Positions 25,001-64,000 of a stretch of DNA of 64,000 nucleotides are shown in pieces; positions within the stretch are counted from its first letter, which is position 1, and each line of letters starts with the position of its first letter. The notes under the pieces were generated by a model. The model saw only the letters and a program-made list of their open reading frames with translations. It was not told the origin of the DNA and did no database searches. The stretch comes from Chinchilla lanigera. Taxonomy: Eukaryota; Chordata; Mammalia; Rodentia; Chinchillidae. Where the stretch lies: the NCBI RefSeq assembly GCF_000276665.1, contig NW_004955416.1:679009-743008 (forward strand). The letters are read 5' to 3'. The translations under genes and the position numbers were made by a program.

Positions 25001-28000
25001 ATCGAACTCACGACCTTGCGCTTGCCAGGCAAGCACTGTGCCACGGAGCTAGATCCCCAGCCCCTAGGGGGACATTTTAGGTCTAAACCATAACATCCCA
25101 CCCCAGACTCCTAAAAGTTGCATGTTTATTTTACCATGTAAAATGTATTTAATCAGTCTCTTAAGAGTGACCAATTTTTTTTTAACAGTTTTAGCATTGT
25201 TGAAAAGTCCAAGACCAAAGTGTGTTTTTGAGATTCAAGGTAAATGCTTAGCTACATGCCCCTGTAAAAATAAAAAAAGAAAGTTAAATGCTTTTAATAT
25301 ACAGCAGCACAAGGTAAATATTTATTTTAAAAGGGATGAATAGGGACATAAGAATTAGACCAAAGCAAGACTGAACTCTGGTAGAGCAAACCTTAAATCC
25401 TGTAACTTTATGTCTAGCACCCAGGGCAAGTTGTAGTGAGATTTGAGCCTAAAGTGCTTGGGCACCCTGCCCCTGTGGCCTTGTCAGTTGCAGCCCATGT
25501 GGCCTCTCTCTCAGGCTGGCTCTCCTTATTGTCCATAACTGTTTTTAGCGGATGTTTTATATTTTTGGCATCTTCAACTTTTGGGGGCCTGTGCTGTACT
25601 TTTAGATTATTTTTATAGCTTTATGTATTGTCCTTTTAGAGGCCCATTTTCTGGCCTCCCAGGCCTTCTTTTGGAATCTGGATTAAAGCCTCCATGGCCC
25701 CATGGCTGTTGTGTGTTGCACGTCACCACAGCTGGTGCCACACGGATGATGCAAGCAGCTCTGTCAGCTCAAGCAATAGTCAGGCTCCTTTGGACTAAGG
25801 CTGCAGTGACCTGCAGTGCCTGCAAGGCTGAATTTGAGGAAACACTTTTCTAGTGGCTTTGAGCGAGAAAGCTACCTTGGGGCTCTTTTCTTTCTTTTAA
25901 TGGAGTTTTACACCCTTGAGCCTGTGATAAGTATGACCAACTTTTGAGATGCCCTTAAGACATCATTTTTATTGTCCAGATGTAAAATATTTGACTTTTT
26001 AAAGTGGCTGTATTTTTTTTTTCAAGTAACCATAGTCTCCTTGGCTTCAACTTTATATGTTTTCTTTTGTGGAGGATTGTTTTTGCCAAGGTGCAAAATT
26101 TCTACTTCTTTTGGCCTGTGTTTTGTACTCATTTTCAGTGTAGATCTGGGTAAAAGTAGCCACCTCTTTTCATGTCACAGACTAAATGTTGGGCTGTCTT
26201 GAATTTTTTTTTCTGTCAGATTAATTAGTCTGCCATTTGTAGATTTAGTTTCATACAAAGTTTTGGGACATGGATAAAACAGATAATTTTTTTTATCAGA
26301 ATGAGCCTGCATTGCCTGTAGTTCAGTTTTTAACAGAGTCCTTGTTTTTAACCAAGACCTTTTTGTCAGAATTTTGGTTGTTTGCATTCCAAACATAAAA
26401 ACCAGTCACACTCTGCTTATAGGGTCTTAGGGCTTTTTAAGCCTACATCTCCAAACCTTTTTAAAATTTTTCTGTGAACCAGTTTTAAAGACTTTTGAAC
26501 CACATGGTTAGGTACAGTTATAAATCATAATACTGGTACCAATCTTATATTAGTCACTTTTCTGTCACTGGAACAAAATGTACAGTACTCTTAAAGAAGG
26601 AGAAATTTACTTTGGCTCACAATTTTACTGCGGTTAGTCCATGGTTGGCTGGCTTGAGAGCAGGAGATGGCATGGCAGAAGGGCATAGTGGAGAAAATCT
26701 GTTTAACTTGTAGCAGTCAAAAAGGAGAGAAAGAATGGATAATCTGGGGACAAGAATACATTCTTTTAGGTTATGCTCTCGGGTACCTGCCTCTAACCAA
26801 ACCCTACCTCCTAACACCACATTCAGTTATGAACTCATTTGTAGATTGATGCACCAATGAGTATAGCATTCCTGTGATCCAATTGCTTTTCATTAACCTC
26901 ACTTCTAAACACATGAAACTGGTGGAGGGGTGTGTTGTAGATCTAAACCATAACAATTTTTTTCTTTTATTGTTTGAAGAATTTTTATTTATTTTTTAAT
27001 CAGATTTTAATTGGTACATTTTAGATATACATAATGATTACATTTATCATAGGGAATTTATACCTGTATGTGATATCTTGATTTTTTTTCCCCATTACAA
27101 TTATTTTAAGGCATATAACAAAAAACAAATTTATGATGGTTATCCCAATTAAACCTATTTCTAAATTTACACTTTAGTATTAAATCAGTTCATGTCAGCT
27201 CACTTTATATCTGAGGCCTTCAGCTTTAGCTGTTATGGGATAGATTAGTGACAATGCATAGAAAGTCTTAACAAAATTTCATGGTGGGTTGTGGCCCCAG
27301 GAGTCCTGCAAGGAGACAGGAGAAATCACTGTGACCTGAAGTGTCATGAAGGCATTGTGGAGGTGGTGTGGTCACTGGGAAGCTGGGGCCTGTTGCCGTG
27401 AAGAACTATTTCTCACTCCTTGGTCTTTTTTGCCCTTGATGAAAGAATTCAGTCAGGACACGTAAATGACCATGCGGGCTATAGATAGAATTTATTGTAA
27501 AGTGGATGTAGATGGAGTTACATCTGTCTTAGTTACTTTTCTCTCATTGTGGCACGGCAGATGGCCATCACAGAAGAGAAACAATTCTTGACGGGCAGAA
27601 GACAGCAAAAGCAAGCAAGCAACCAACTACAGTTAGCAACAAGCCTCTTTCTGTCCCTTGTATTTTATCCAGGCTACCCACCCTTAAGAGCAGCAGTATT
27701 CACACCCTTAATCCTAGCATTGCACCATGAATCAATCACACACTCTCGATCCAGCCACCTCTGAAAAAACCCCACCTGTGACCACATGAGGCTTCAGGGG
27801 ACATCTAAACACAAGCCCTAACAAGTGCCTGTAGGCGGGAAGGCGGGCAGTGCCCTGAAGGCATATATATTGACTGCAAGTCTGGGTATCTGTTTATGTA
27901 TACAAGAGTTACTCTTGGTGTTCCAGGGAGCAATGGCGCTTATGGTGCTGATTGACAGTTTTCTTAAACTTGTTTTGGAATTGCCAGATGTGTCCCTTGT

Positions 28001-31000
28001 TCTTTTCAGATGGCCTGTGTTCCTTCAATGGCTCTTACTCATGTTGGAAACTTAGAATTTCTTGTGTTTAAATTTCTTTCCTAACAAAATCAGATCTTAG
28101 CCCAAGAAAGGAGGATCTTTAAAGAGCATTTTCTTTTTTTGTTGTTTTTTTTTTTGTTTTTCTCTGGTACCAGGAACCGAACTCACGACCTTGCGCTTGC
28201 CAGGCAGGTGCTTTTGCCGCTGAGCTAAATCCCCAGCCCCTAAGAGCATTTTCTTTCCTGATATCTATGGGCTATAGAAATGGCAACCAGGAATGCAGTC
28301 TGCCTTATTTTAGAAATAAAAGCCCTATGTTTTTCTCTTTGAGACCTAATAAACGATTCTAAACATATGATACATTGAAGTGTTTATTTCTTTAACTGGC
28401 AAAGCATGCTATTTTGGGCCCCCTTTGTCCCTCAAGTCTGCTGTCTGTCTGTGTAACAGTATGAAGTCGCATGGGCACTGGGTGAAGGAGGGAACTAGCA
28501 GTATGGGAGAAGACATTCCAGTGGGGGACCATAGCTGGACTTCTGTCATCTGAGATTGATTGTCCCATAAACATAGCTAGGGAATTCTCTGGTTCCCTGT
28601 TCAGTCATATAAATTTGTTTGTTCACAGGGTACTACCATGTTATCGTGTTGCATATGATGGAAAAGAGGTCAGAGGAAATCTGGATGCTTGTCTTGATCC
28701 TCCTATACTACTGTTGAGTGATTGGTGGCTACCGTGAGTCTGGAGTTAGGAGCAGGGCTCTGCTTAAGCTCACCAGCAACGTGCCTACATCTCGTCCGTG
28801 TAAACTCATCAACTTGAAACATTCTTGCAGTACAGATTAAACTAAGTGACCCTGGCTTTTCCTCAACTTCAAGTTAGGGACTACAGGATAAGACATGGTG
28901 CTAACTGGACCTGTGACAGTGTGGCTAACTAAATGTAATGGATGATGTTTGCTTTTCTCTGTGCTTTTCTGTGTGAGACCAGCGTGATATCGTTTAGGTT
29001 TTTGCTTCTCTTTGGTGTCCAAGGCCCCCTTACAGGTAGCAGTTCTGATGAGGGGATTATCTGGAATGTTTTCTCACATGGTCAATTAGACAGGTCAGTG
29101 CATCAATAACACTTGACCTCTTGAGTAATAAAGGAGTAAAAAGAAGCTTTTAGTGATGGCACCACACCGAGTGCTGCTGGCTAGAGAGAGTAAGTTTCCA
29201 TTCTCTGCTTCCGGATTCAGAGGCTTAATGTGTGCAGCTCCTTCAGGAATGCTTTTGAGCCCTATCTCAGTATCTGACCAGCCCTTTTCTTCTCTGCCGA
29301 AGGCCAGCGATCTGAACATAGGGGAAGTGTCCAGTTAGATTTCATGAAATGCCTAGTTTTCTTTCACTTTCCAGTAATTGCAAGGCATCTACAGTTTGTA
29401 GCTTCCTGTGCGATCTTGATGTGAAGGTGATCACTGCCCTGCTGCTGCCCTGAGAGTGTGAGGGGGGCTTCGAGAAAGTTGTTCTGTTTTGTTTTGTTTT
29501 TAAGGCGGGGTCTCATTTAAGTTCTCAGCTTGGCCAAGCTGCAGTCAAATTTGCCATCCCCCCAGCCTCACCTTCCCAGAGTGCTGGGATTACAGCTGTA
29601 CTGTTATTTATGTGGAGAGAGAAATTGCTGCCCTTCAAGTGTGATTTATGATTTCATTTATTCCCAGCCAAAAGTAATGTCAGTAAACAGTTTATTTTTT
29701 TTTTATTTCCAAAAGGTCATACTTAATCATCACCTGCTATTTTCTTTCTTTTAAAAATACATGTATGTAGAATTCAGCACTTTATGTGGATAGTGTGTCA
29801 CTGGTCCAAGCCCTTCAAGAACTTCCTCTGTCACTTCGACTCAATGTGGCTGCGGAGCTGATCCAGGTAAAAGCCCCTGAAGGTACCTATAAACTGCTTT
29901 GTGTTGGGCCAGAAGAATTAGAGGGAAAATATCCCTGTGTAGGATGTCTCCAAAAAAAAGGATGTCTCAGACTTTCCTAAGATAAAGGTTTTGTATTAAG
30001 GTATCATTTTGCAAAGTTTGAAGGATTTGTAAAGTTACTTTATGTTTTATATTTGAAACATTTTAAAAGCTCAAGTACAATGACAGTAAATGAAATGTTT
30101 AATCTGTTGTTTTACTCAGAATACGTCAGGCTCTGTATTAGGCACTAGAAACACAGTGGTAAGCAGAGAGAGGATTCCTGCCTTCTTGGAATGTTGTTAG
30201 CCCAGGTGGATATTAGCCGAGTAACTGCAGTAATCACCATATGTATACAGACTGTAGTAAGTCCTGTGAAGTACAGTGTGCCGTGAGAGTGCATGACCAT
30301 GAGCCTGATGTGCTGGGAGTGGCCAGGGACAGCCTTCCTGAAGCGGTGACTGATAACCTGCAGACCTCAGCTTAAGAAAGTTTAAGCTGAAATTTAAAAG
30401 GAGAGTCACCCAGTCAGGTCTGCTTTAACAAAAACGGCAGGATGACAGTGAACATTCTGGCAGCAGACTGTGGGGTTGGAAATGCGGGTGTCTGTCTAAG
30501 TGGAGACAGAGAAGGGGCCCAGTGTGAGAACGGCGTGAGGCCAGGGGAGCAGCATGGTGGCTGGCCTAGAATGATGCTGGGGACAGCAGCAGGTGGATTT
30601 ACCGAGCAGGACGTCAGAGGTGACGTTAACAGGGTTTGGGAGGGATATATTGGAAATGGAGAAAACAACAAGAGGAACCTCCCCCTTTCCCACCATGCCC
30701 TAGACGAGTTTTCTTAATCTGCTTACATGTTAGAATCATCTAGCAAGTTCAAAACAAAACAGCCAGACACTCCAGGTGAAAGGATTTTAGGATTAGAATA
30801 GAGGCCGTATCCCATCTTTGTCTTGTGTAGTGCTCCATGCAGGACATTTAGTCCAGTTTGTATGTACAGGGCCAGACTGGACTGAATATCCATAAAACCC
30901 CGTAGGCCTTATTAGCAAATGGGATCTACCCAGGACCCTTTAAAGGAAAAACAAGGGATCAGTGCCCTAGTAAAGGCCGAACCTCATTCTAGTCTCACAG

Positions 31001-33034
31001 CTCTGAGGCCCTGATCACCCTGTAGCCATGTCTTTAGAGTGGGGTTCTTGTTTAGATTGCAATCTGGGCAATGTTTAACTTTCTTTAAAATGTAACACGG
31101 CTCTGGAAAAGTGCACACTTGCATATTTACGACCGTGGTCAAGGCATCCAAGTCAAGAATCAGAATAGTGTTAGTCCCCCAGAAGCCAACGCTCACACCC
31201 TCTCCAACTCCCCATCTGTCCAAAACAGAACCACTGTCCTGGCTTGTTTTTTTTTTGTTGTTGTTGTTGTTTTTTAAACAAATAGTATGCTTTCTTTCTT
31301 ATCTGGTACATTTTACTCAAATAATGTTGCTGAGAGTCATTATTTTCTTCTTGGGGAATTTTTTCTGCTCCTTTTATGTTAACACATTTAAATATAACGA
31401 ACAGGCCTGGTTTGCTAATTCTTGGTGACTTTTACAGATGTTTATGTCATTACATATTGAACTACAATTCAAATAGACCTGTGGTATGGTTAGCTTTTGG
31501 GCCAGTGTCAGGAAGATGTGGGCCTGTTGATTCTAACTTTAGGCTAGCCAGCAGTGGCTGAGGAAGAAAATAAGACACAGCCCTATGTCTTCGTCACTTC
31601 TCTCATGTTTGCCTCAGGTCAGTCAGAAGGATGTTGGGCCAGGGCCCCAAAGGGAGACATTTTGTGAAATAAGTGTCTGAACTAAGTTTCTCCTTCCTCA
31701 AAGTTAGATGGCCAGTGTTTCGTTTCTACCTAAGCGGATATGGTAAGACACACTTTTAACTTGACTGTTTACTTCTTTTTCAGAGTGTGGTTCCTTTAGA
31801 GCTTCCTCAGGCAAAACCAAAGAGAAATGATGATGGCAAGGGACTGGGAATGCCGTTAAAGGGGTCCCTGGGGCCTGGAGGAAGGGGCCCCATGTCAGAG
31901 CTGAGATCTTCCACTGCTGGCTGCCCTGGGTCCCTTGGCAAAGACAGCCCAAGACCCGGTCCTTCAGGGGCTTCTTGGAAACCCGATTCCTCACTGAAGT
32001 CAGCAGCAGACCATTTGGAAGAAGAACTAGATCTGTTGCTTAATTTAGATGCGCCTGTAAAAGAGGGATATGACAGCGTCCCAGAAGAGACACCTCAGGA
32101 CCTGAAATCTGAGAAAGATGGAGAGGTGGCACAAGAGGAACAAGGTATGACTTTCCACTACTCCCCGTGCATCTTCTCCATTTGGGTGTTTCTTGTGGAA
32201 CGGTCCACCCCCCACATCCGTGCACACCGCTCTGCGTCTGACATCGATCCCGCACTGTCCCTGACATCTATTTCTGTGCTCACCGCTCCCCCTGGGCTGA
32301 CCTTTCTGACGCCAGCCCTCTCACTCGATTTACCCAGCTTGCAAGGTGCTACCTGGCTGACTGCAGTATTAAGCCTGCAGCTGCAAATTGAACTTCTGCT
32401 GTAAAAAGACATTTAGCTGCTTGTAGCTCTCAGCTTTTCAGCAGCAGACCTTTTAACTGACTGAACAGGCCTGTAAACCAATTCTTCATACTCTTTTCTT
32501 GATATTTCTATCTGATTTGATACAAAAGAACAACTCTTTTTCATTTGTGTATTTTTTGTGAGATGGTGAGGAGGCCTAAGGCCTTTGCTACATTCATGAA
32601 TTCCATATGAAAAGCATTAATGATCTTTCAGAAATGCTACAAATGTGAAAAAAATGCTGAACTGTTGGTCTTTTTAAAAAAAAATAGTGAAAAGTGAAAT
32701 TCAACTTCAGAATAAATAGACCAAATCTCTATTTCATTTATTAATTTGTTTTGCTATTGTATCATCTTTAGGGGGAGTAACAGTAATGAGAATGTTCCTG
32801 TTGTGATGGGAAAGTAATAAGTAGGGCTGAATTATATTGTGGAACAAACCCCGGGGAAGGTTTGGTCCTTGATGTTGGTATTAATGCGCGGTTGTTAACA
32901 CTGCTTTTATTTCCCTAGTTCCCGCAGAGCCATCTGTGACTGAAGAGAAGAATGTAGAATCTGAGCAACCAAGTACGTCTAATAATGTGACTGAGGAAGA
33001 GCTGGAAGACTGGTTGGACAGCATGATTTCCTAA
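22009..33034 (+). CDS. AVEN: AVEN (apoptosis and caspase activation inhibitor), last four coding exons
   Basis: Spliced coding sequence joining 22009-22079, 29771-29866, 31784-32144 and 32919-33034; 644 nt, all junctions GT-AG and in phase, giving about 214 residues and a TAA stop. Recognised from the conserved stretches DSFSQFRFAEEKEWD, LQELPLSLRLNVAAEL, DHLEEELDLLLNLDAP and the C-terminal EEELEDWLDSMIS, which match mammalian AVEN. AVEN is known as an anti-apoptotic protein that binds BCL-xL and APAF1 and also acts in ATM signalling; the arginine-rich N-terminal half is encoded upstream of the window. The visible part is hydrophilic and acidic with no membrane segment. The gene converges on RYR3, as in other mammals. 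The start codon and promoter are outside the window, so the reading is partial at the 5' end. Confidence 0.96.
22282..22299 (-). mobile_element. Poly(A)-only retroinsertion
   Basis: 18 T flanked by perfect 13-bp copies of aggtcagctttct (22269-22281 and 22300-22312). No element body remains. Confidence 0.8.
23325..23505 (+). repeat. MIR SINE
   Basis: Order of motifs fits MIR: gtaagagcatagcctttgga, gagtgtgaaccctaattct, gacatgggcaaatttt, gtaaaatgctgctaatgat, gaggattaaattagataat. Confidence 0.75.
24590..25100 (-). repeat. Mammalian/rodent interspersed repeat (MaLR- or hAT-like), split by ID
   Basis: Antisense copy: gctataacaaaatatttgac, tattttggctcatggtgtca, then after the ID SINE gacattttaggtctaaaccataaca. 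Same family as 26541-26957, 27525-27825 and 49985-50297; exact family not resolved by eye. Confidence 0.6.
24955..25064 (-). mobile_element. ID SINE
   Basis: Tail T-rich; ggtacggggaatcgaactca and head gagctagatccccagccc. Flanked by tagggggaca at 24943-24952 and 25065-25074. Confidence 0.92.
26541..26957 (-). repeat. Mammalian/rodent interspersed repeat (same family as 24590)
   Basis: Begins ttagtcacttttctgtcact, has tactttggctcacaatttta and ends tagatctaaaccataaca, as in the other copies. Confidence 0.6.
27525..27825 (-). repeat. Mammalian/rodent interspersed repeat (same family)
   Basis: Begins gtcttagttacttttctctc and ends cacatgaggcttcagggg, acatctaaacacaagccctaaca. Its middle is diverged. 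Confidence 0.5.
28137..28241 (-). mobile_element. ID SINE, young
   Basis: Tail T-rich; ggtaccaggaaccgaactca and head gagctaaatccccagcccc. Perfect 15-bp duplication aagagcattttcttt at 28122-28136 and 28242-28256. Confidence 0.94.
29484..29600 (-). mobile_element. Degraded B1-type SINE
   Basis: ttttgttttgtttttaaggc, ggggtctcattt and the head gagtgctgggattacagctg; the centre is poorly matched. Confidence 0.6.
29771..29866 (+). CDS. AVEN: AVEN coding exon
   Basis: 96 nt, phase 0 at both ends, acceptor tatgtag and donor CAG|gtaaaa. Encodes 32 residues including VQALQELPLSLRLNVAAEL, a predicted amphipathic helical segment that is highly conserved in AVEN. Confidence 0.95.
29867..31783 (+). other. 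AVEN: AVEN intron
   Basis: 1.9-kb intron. An L2/MIR-like piece is possible around 30120-30210 and a (TTG)n run lies at 31255-31274. Nothing else is recognised. Confidence 0.7.
31784..32144 (+). CDS. AVEN: AVEN coding exon (longest in window)
   Basis: 361 nt, acceptor tttttcag, donor CAAG|gtatga, leaving a one-base phase. Encodes 120 residues: a Pro/Gly-rich variable part (LGPGGRGPMSELRS), then the conserved acidic and leucine-rich DHLEEELDLLLNLDAP. The open frame continues past the donor for 260 nt, but that part is intron. Confidence 0.95.
32919..33034 (+). CDS. AVEN: AVEN terminal coding exon
   Basis: 116 nt of coding sequence after acceptor ttccctag, ending in TAA at 33032-33034. Encodes the C-terminus, finishing in NNVTEEELEDWLDSMIS, the most diagnostic AVEN motif. 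Confidence 0.96.
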
Positions 33035-33385
33035 ACACAAAAAAGAGTGCCTGAAGCACATTTGGTGGCCTTTCCAGTGCAGTGGACGTCAGGCTGTCCT
33101 CAGTCCAGTTATGTTACCAGCACGTCCCCGCTGGTGTGCTGCGTTGTGCTTTCAGCATCAGCGCCTCTGCCTGACCGCATCCGGAACAATACCTACGTGG
33201 GGCCCGTTGCATTTGTTTTCTGGCTTAGTAACCCAATAGATTTCCCTAAGGCAGGTGTCACCCCAGTGTCTCCATCTTCCTTCCTCTTGGTGTTTACAGC
33301 ACAGCAGGTTCTGCTTACTATGAGAACTCATGCAAGCAACAAGGCACACGTTTGGCCAAAATAAACACACTGTAGTCTCTGGATT
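33035..33385 (+). other. AVEN: AVEN 3' untranslated region (end estimated)
   Basis: Noncoding sequence from the AVEN stop to about 20 bases past the AATAAA at 33360. The end is inferred from the signal; no transcript evidence is available. A longer alternative 3'UTR would run into antisense overlap with RYR3. Confidence 0.7.
33360..33365 (+). terminator. AVEN: AVEN poly(A) signal AATAAA
   Basis: Canonical hexamer in ccaaaataaacacac, 326 bases after the stop codon. It is the first canonical AATAAA I found on the + strand after the stop and is followed by a T/G-containing stretch. Confidence 0.65.
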
Positions 33386-33489
33386 TTTGTTTTCCTTATG
33401 TGGAGCTGTAGGCTACTGTCTCATGTCCTTTTCCCGAGCAGTCACCGCGAGGCTGAGAATCACTCAGAAGAGTATATTAATAAGGCCAG

Positions 33490-34364
33490 ACCACAGATTG
33501 GTATGTGTTACTTTTATTGCAGTGGGCACTTCATTTTATTTGAGAAATTCACCTAAAACGTAGCAGCTCCACTACTTACAAGGGACCCTAAAGCATTACT
33601 CAATTTTGCCATAAGATTGAGATTTTTCTGAATTTTCAGTACAGTACTTTTCTCCTAATAACAGCAGTTGACAAGCTGTTACTGAAAAAATTATGAATAA
33701 CCTTCCAGTGCAGTTTTAGAAAGTAAGACTGAACACAACTGTTTAATGGAACTGTCTTTCTGGAGCACAAACATAAAAAACTTGCATAGCTATATCTAAA
33801 GAGGTTTGTAAGGCACTTAATCAGTGTTTCAGTGTCGATGAAGTATTGGTTTGTTTTCTATTTCATTAACTGCTTAAAGCTTTTCAAGCTGATTCTGGTT
33901 ACAGTCACTAGCAAGTACCATGGGAAAAATTAGACTGCAGTTAACATGATTTTGTGTAGTTCAGACCATGAGCCACTGGTGAAAACTGTTGTATGACATT
34001 CAGGTGTTTAAAATTTTAGGTGTTATGCATTCAAGACTTTTTGGACCTTTTATCAGTGCTGCCACTGCAGCAGATTAGTTACATTAGAGGTGAAAAACTT
34101 CGCAGGCATTCAAGTAGGAATTCCTCGCCGTCGTCCCCTTTTTCACTTTGTTCACATCTTGATAGGTTGTCACTCGCAGTATATGTCCATCAGGCACAAA
34201 AAGCCAAATCAACTTCCAAATATCACAAAATTTTAACAAATACTTTCCTATAGAGGAGGCATTTAGAAAATGTCACGTATCAAATATGTTGCAGAACTGT
34301 AAAAGGAGGGTTTTGTTTCACTGGAAGCTGACCATCCAGGACTGTGGCACATCTTTTGTTCAGA
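33490..34364 (-). other. RYR3: RYR3 3' untranslated region (end estimated)
   Basis: Noncoding sequence downstream of the RYR3 stop on the - strand. The two nearest candidate AATAAA hexamers (reverse complement) are at 33535-33540 and 33513-33518, so cleavage is expected near 33490-33525. No transcript evidence is available. Confidence 0.55.
33513..33540 (-). terminator. RYR3: RYR3 candidate poly(A) signals (two AATAAA)
   Basis: Reverse-strand AATAAA at 33535-33540 and again at 33513-33518, roughly 830-850 bases after the RYR3 stop. Other TTTATT strings may exist in this AT-rich region; these two fit the convergent layout best. Confidence 0.45.
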
Positions 34365-62528
<28,164 letters not shown>

Positions 62529-63107
62529 CTGTGGAGAGGAGGACAGCGTGATTCACCATCAGCACCACATGGTACTCTGAAACCTGTTGCAGTAAGGGCA
62601 GCTGATGCCTACTTCTCTGAGCAGATAGCACTTTCCAAAAGTCATATATTTCAGAGCTCAGTGTTTTCACTAGTTATCGCTTTTCTGATCATAGGATATA
62701 TGTCTAGGAAAAAAAAAAAACACTAAGGACTTTACACTCTGACAATGTTCAGAAATTTTCTTTTAGCTTCCCAAAGCATCCTTCAAATAAAATCCTATAC
62801 TGAGGAACAATACTTAAAGTAGTTACTCAGAGGTTCTGGGGACACAGTTTGAAAAACAGGCTCCAACTTGTCTACTGTTTCAAGCAAAGATACACATAAT
62901 GCTATGATCATGTGATCATTTAGTCAAATTAAACGTGTATCTTGATAATAGGCCTAGTGTGCAATCACTTCTAGGTTTTTTATTATCATTCATCTAATCA
63001 TCAGATATAATATGATGTCTTAAATGTTGTTTCTGAAAGCCAAACATACGGTATGATTTAATTAATTATCAGTTTGCATTTCCCATGATATTAACCCTCC
63101 TATTTTT

Positions 63108-63741
63108 TTTAATATTTCACTTTTATTATGTAAATTTTATTTCATTTTATTATTATAAAATAGGGAAATTTTTTTCATCACAAAAGATATGAAAATATTG
63201 TGTCTCAAAGATACATTAATAACATATGCAAAGTTGAAATTATTTTCAGCAGAATTGACAGGCCTAACTCAAGAGTTATATTTCAAGAAGTTATAAATGT
63301 TATAAACTAAAAAAAATTAGCATGCATTTCATCCCAGGGAGCTTCAAAGACTGTTTAATAGAATATCATGAACTCTATTTCTTCAAAGACAAGTAGAAAA
63401 AAATGTGGAATGATTTTTCTAAGGCCACACACAGTAAAAAATAATTGTGCTAAACTCTTACTGATTTATGAATGCTTCCTTAGTGTACAATTAGAAACTT
63501 GAAAATATGTCACCACTGTATGGAGAAAATGTTTCTTTTTCTTAATCATTTGATACTTTATTTTTTTTGGTACCGGGCAGGCACTGTGCTGCTGAGCTAT
63601 ATCCCCAGCCCCTTTTTCTTTTTCTTTTTTTTTTTTTTTTTTTTAGAAATAAAAGGAGGAAAATACTACAGACCGACAACATTTTACAAAATAGCATAGG
63701 ATCAGTACAGACATTACAGAGTTACAAACAGAGTGGTAGGG
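63108..63741 (-). mobile_element. Composite L1 insertion with probable 3' transduction
   Basis: On the - strand: L1 3'UTR (63741-63645), its poly(A) (T-rich 63613-63644), an ID SINE remnant (63553-63612) and about 450 bp of other sequence ending with AATAAA (rc, about 63122) and a short A tail. The whole is flanked by perfect 15-bp aaccctcctattttt (63093-63107, 63742-63756). Confidence 0.75.
63553..63612 (-). mobile_element. ID SINE with internal deletion
   Basis: ttttttttggtaccgggcag joins directly to gcactgtgctgctgagctat and atccccagcccc; the central part is missing relative to the copies at 24955 and 28137. Confidence 0.8.
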
Positions 63742-64000
63742 AACCCTCCTATTTTTGAAGCAACACTTTCTTAACTCTTCCTCATAGCCATTTTTTCATA
63801 TCCTTCAACCAATGTTGACTCACTCTTCAATAAGAAGGTTCTGATAAAGAACACAGATGCTACAAGTTCTAGGAGAGTCTTGGCAGGTTTCCCAAGTGAG
63901 TGGTGTACAGGAGAAACACTGCTTACATCTTCAATCACATAAATTTGTTTAAAAATCACTGTTTGTTTACACTCAGCTTTTGATACTTAAAAGCTGCTAT

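Larger units (their letters stand above)
22080..29770 (+). other. AVEN: AVEN intron with repeats
   Basis: 7.7-kb intron. Contains a pure poly(T) insertion, a MIR, two ID SINEs, three antisense copies of one mammalian repeat family and a degraded B1. I see no conserved reading frame elsewhere, including 25150-26540 and 28260-29480. Confidence 0.8.
62529..64000 (-). other. RYR3: RYR3 intron upstream of first exon in window
   Basis: No exon of the preceding RYR3 solenoid was found on the - strand here. The segment contains a composite L1/ID insertion at 63093-63756. Confidence 0.7.

Noticed and set aside
32145..32404. Continuation of the AVEN 31784 frame for about 86 more codons
   Set aside because: A good donor (CAAG|gtatga) at 32144 joins in phase to the conserved terminal exon at 32919; the continuation has no AVEN similarity. 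A read-through isoform is possible but unsupported.
62529..64000. Search for the next upstream RYR3 exon
   Set aside because: No - strand stretch with flanking splice sites encoding the expected solenoid helix was found; it is probably beyond the window.

Overview
This is a mammalian nuclear window. It almost certainly comes from a rodent: the 7SL-derived SINEs are B1-type with the 29-bp internal duplication, and tRNA-derived ID SINEs with target-site duplications are scattered throughout. The B1 and L1 consensus sequences are not those of mouse or rat and no B2 elements are seen, so a non-murid member of the mouse-related clade (possibly Castorimorpha) is my guess; the species is not proven.

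Two protein-coding genes converge here. On the + strand, the last four coding exons of AVEN (apoptosis and caspase activation inhibitor) lie at 22009-33034, with a poly(A) signal at 33360. On the - strand, the last 18 coding exons of RYR3 (ryanodine receptor 3) run from 62528 down to the stop codon at 34365. Every splice site obeys GT-AG, all phases join, and the exons total 3150 nt = 1049 codons plus stop. They encode the C-terminal EF-hand region, the membrane domain, the pore with its GGGIGD filter and the zinc-binding C-terminal domain. The 3' ends of the two genes are probably only about 100-150 bp apart. Earlier exons of both genes lie outside the window.

Region by region: 1-22008 is one long AVEN intron. 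It holds an antisense NAA50 processed pseudogene (3167-3667), old LTR, L1 and MITE copies, and a nested L1 graveyard (12183-20637). 22009-33385 holds the AVEN exons, with ID SINEs and antisense mammalian repeats in the introns. 33490-62528 holds RYR3, whose introns carry Tigger-like, hAT-like, MIR, L2, ID, B1 and LTR copies and one (TA)n/(GA)n microsatellite. 62529-64000 is upstream RYR3 intron with a composite L1 insertion.

No new gene system is seen. The most interesting signals are retrotransposition scars readable at base level: an insertion consisting only of poly(A) between 13-bp duplications (22269-22312); a probable L1 3' transduction between 15-bp duplications (63093-63756); an L1 head (tandem 5'UTR monomers, ORF1, endonuclease) that lacks its 3' end, inserted in an antisense L1 with an 11-bp duplication (14014-15790); and a tiny hAT MITE with an 8-bp duplication (37837-37926). 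Repeat family names come from recognition by eye, without a database search.
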